Source: Marinobacter sp. HL-58
Lineage (GTDB): Bacteria > Pseudomonadota > Gammaproteobacteria > Pseudomonadales > Oleiphilaceae
Direction of reading: 5' to 3'
DNA: 64,000 bases
NCBI RefSeq assembly: GCF_001314605.1
Contig: NZ_LIHP01000001.1
Location: 407,230-471,229, forward strand
Below the pieces are notes generated by a model. That model saw only the letters and a program-made list of their open reading frames with translations. It made no database searches and was not told the origin of the DNA. Below are positions 61,136-64,000 of the stretch, piece by piece; position 1 is the stretch's first letter; every line of letters begins with the position of its first letter. Position numbers and translations under genes: made by a program.

Positions 61136-62591
61136 TAACGGGGCGATCGACACCGGCCGCAAGGTCTGGCGCTTGGTGCCATCGTCACTTCTTGGACGCA
61201 TCCTGCTGCTGACACTGTTGGCCATGGGCGTTGCCCAGGTGGCATCCAGTGTGATCTGGGTAGGCACCTTCCGCGCCCAACAGGTAGAGGGGTTGGTGAA
61301 TACTACCCGCAATCTTGCCGCTTCCGCAGCGGCAACCACACAGTTTTTCAAGTCGCTGCCGCTGGAATACCGGCATATTGTGCTGGATCAGTTACGGGAT
61401 ATGGGCGGCTCCCGATTTTTTGTCTCCCTCAACGATAATCGAATCGAGATGCGTGCATTGCCGGATAGCGAGCGCAAACAGCTTGTCACCGAGGAAGTCG
61501 AGGCAGTGCTCCGGAGCCGCCTGGGTAAAACCGTGAACCTGCATGTTGAATTTGTTCACCCTGATGACCTGAGAATCCTGAATACCCAGCTGCCACTGGA
61601 TGCATTGCCGAAATCCTGGGCTCACTACGCACTGACCCTGGAACCCATCAAGCCGCCGGTACTGGTGACTCAGGTTGAAGTTGCCGAGGGTGATTGGCTT
61701 TATCTGGCTTCGCTGTTGCCGGCGCCCTATGTATCACTGGATGACGAGAGCATTCCCGGACAGCAGATTGTCTTTATTCTTGTGATGATCGGTGTGCTGT
61801 TTCCGGTATTGGCGTGGCTGGTGCGTCGCCAGACCCGGCCACTGCACAAACTGGCCAGAGCTGCGAGGGACCTGCCACTGGATGAGTACCAGCCGCCTCT
61901 CCGGGAGCAGGGTAGCGCTGAAATAGTGGCGGTTACCCGGGGCTTCAATGCCATGCGCCGACGGCTGCAAAGTTATATCAGCGACAGGGACCAGCTTTTC
62001 CGTGCAATCTCGCACGATCTCAAAACCCCGATAACCAGGCTGCGCCTTCGTGCCGATCTGATTGATGATGACACTATTCGTGAGCGACTCGAAAGTGATC
62101 TTCAGGAACTGGAGTTATTGGTCAAAGGTGCTCTGCAGAGCATGAAAGACACGGACATCCACGAGAATGTCGAGCTTGTTGATCTTGATGGCATGTTGCG
62201 GAAACTGGCGGATGCCTATATGGGCGACCCCCCTCTTGTTGTGGTGGAGGGAAGCTGCGCCCCATATCGTGGCAAGCCACTGGCCTTGAAGCGTTGCCTG
62301 GGTAACCTGGTGGACAATGCCGTCAAATACGGGGAGTCGGCGATCATTTGCGTGGAAGATTCTCCTGAACAGGTCATCATTCATGTCAGGGACCATGGGC
62401 CGGGTGTTCCTGACGAGGCGCTTGGCCGGATTTTTGAGCCCTATTATCGCCTCGGTCACGAGCATCGACAGGGCCATGGTCTGGGCCTCGGAATTGCCCG
62501 CAATATTGCCCAAAGCCATGGCGGTGAGCTTGAGATCTCCAACTGGTCTGGTGGTGGGCTGGAGGTGACTCTGAAGCTGCCCCGTCACTGA
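61122..62591 (+). CDS. Sensor histidine kinase
   Basis: 489 residues. Membrane helices at about 23-47 and 208-230 flank a periplasmic domain of about 160 residues. HAMP (ARAARDLPLDEYQPPL) leads to the phospho-His in RAISHDLKTPITRLRLR. The N box is GNLVDNAVKYGES and the G boxes are DHGPGVP and GHGLGLGIA. EnvZ/PhoQ-like architecture. It is followed 110 bases on by the porin gene. The signal is unknown; solute uptake is suggested by context. Confidence 0.92.
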   Translation: MSRNDNGAIDTGRKVWRLVPSSLLGRILLLTLLAMGVAQVASSVIWVGTFRAQQVEGLVNTTRNLAASAAATTQFFKSLPLEYRHIVLDQLRDMGGSRFFVSLNDNRIEMRALPDSERKQLVTEEVEAVLRSRLGKTVNLHVEFVHPDDLRILNTQLPLDALPKSWAHYALTLEPIKPPVLVTQVEVAEGDWLYLASLLPAPYVSLDDESIPGQQIVFILVMIGVLFPVLAWLVRRQTRPLHKLARAARDLPLDEYQPPLREQGSAEIVAVTRGFNAMRRRLQSYISDRDQLFRAISHDLKTPITRLRLRADLIDDDTIRERLESDLQELELLVKGALQSMKDTDIHENVELVDLDGMLRKLADAYMGDPPLVVVEGSCAPYRGKPLALKRCLGNLVDNAVKYGESAIICVEDSPEQVIIHVRDHGPGVPDEALGRIFEPYYRLGHEHRQGHGLGLGIARNIAQSHGGELEISNWSGGGLEVTLKLPRH

Positions 62592-62596
62592 GTTTG

Positions 62597-62620
62597 CCAT
62601 GTAACAATCATGTTACATGG
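62597..62620. promoter_or_regulatory. Perfect palindrome between the kinase and porin genes
   Basis: 10-base arms 62597-62606 and 62611-62620 around ATCA, with the core TGTAACAATCATGTTACA. A-T richness and the absence of a T run argue for an operator rather than a terminator. It is about 80 bases before the porin start. Confidence 0.6.
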
Positions 62621-62662
62621 GTCTTTCAGTTTGATACGTTCCCCTTCCGGGTATTGCCATAG

Positions 62663-64000
<1,338 letters not shown>

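Overview
The window is a continuous, gene-dense stretch of a marine gammaproteobacterial chromosome. Gene content and protein style point to Marinobacter or a close relative: a single polycistronic suf operon, the FlgP/FlgT polar-flagellum proteins, a LamB-type porin, NarK/NnrS denitrification accessory genes, fabA-fabB, and a PEP-CTERM protein. No rRNA, tRNA, IS element, prophage or CRISPR array was seen. Base composition and codon use look even throughout, so I see no obvious genomic island.

Layout. 0-5 kb (minus strand): YibQ-like polysaccharide deacetylase (cut by the window edge), CtpA protease, EnvC and GpmI, the usual envC-ctpA neighbourhood. 5-6.2 kb (plus): YibN-like rhodanese and SecB. 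6.2-12 kb (minus): periplasmic solute-binding protein, TrmL, a thiolase, a FolM-type pteridine reductase, CCA-adding enzyme and a TraF-type outer-membrane protein. 12-14 kb (plus): FlgP and FlgT. 14-21.1 kb (minus): sufB-C-D-S-A-T-E, driven from a promoter with a very good IscR type 1 operator. This operon and its upstream spacer hold four copies of an unusual structured repeat. 21.6-26.6 kb: PEP-CTERM protein, TrhP, an HTH-only AraC protein, fabA-fabB and an SRPBCC protein.

26.7-38 kb is a nitrogen-oxide and redox region: two NnrS proteins, SirB2, a one-domain voltage-gated channel, three different NarK-family nitrate/nitrite transporters, UspA, an ankyrin protein, a Yip1 protein and a haemolysin-III/PAQR protein. 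FNR-type boxes lie in front of narK1, uspA-narK2 and (weaker) narK3. No nitrate reductase is present in the window. 38-41 kb: WrbA, a Crp/Fnr-fold regulator and an AEC transporter. 41-47.8 kb is metal handling: a CDF exporter controlled by a CadR/PbrR-type MerR protein, then a two-component system next to a cupredoxin, CopA, CopB and a Met-rich periplasmic protein. The direct repeat ATTCAG-N5-ATTCAG occurs both between the response regulator and the cupredoxin and in front of the Met-rich gene.

48-54.9 kb is a nine-gene Mrp-type cation/proton antiporter operon. Its order is that of the archaeal Mbh Mrp module (E-F-G-MbhD-MbhE/B-C-D) rather than the classical mrpABCDEFG, followed by two more antiporter-like subunits. 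54.8-59 kb: photolyase with a 47-residue DUF2256 gene, a DUF2845 protein, and a tandem HAD protein with an unusual Asp-Trp-His motif. 59-64 kb: a solute-binding/Cache-like protein divergent from a two-component system, then a LamB-type porin that runs off the end.

The most notable non-gene signal is the repeat family in the suf region. Its four copies have different but self-complementary outer arms, two small hairpins with covarying stems, and nearly constant loops (GTCCMT and ATCCNT).
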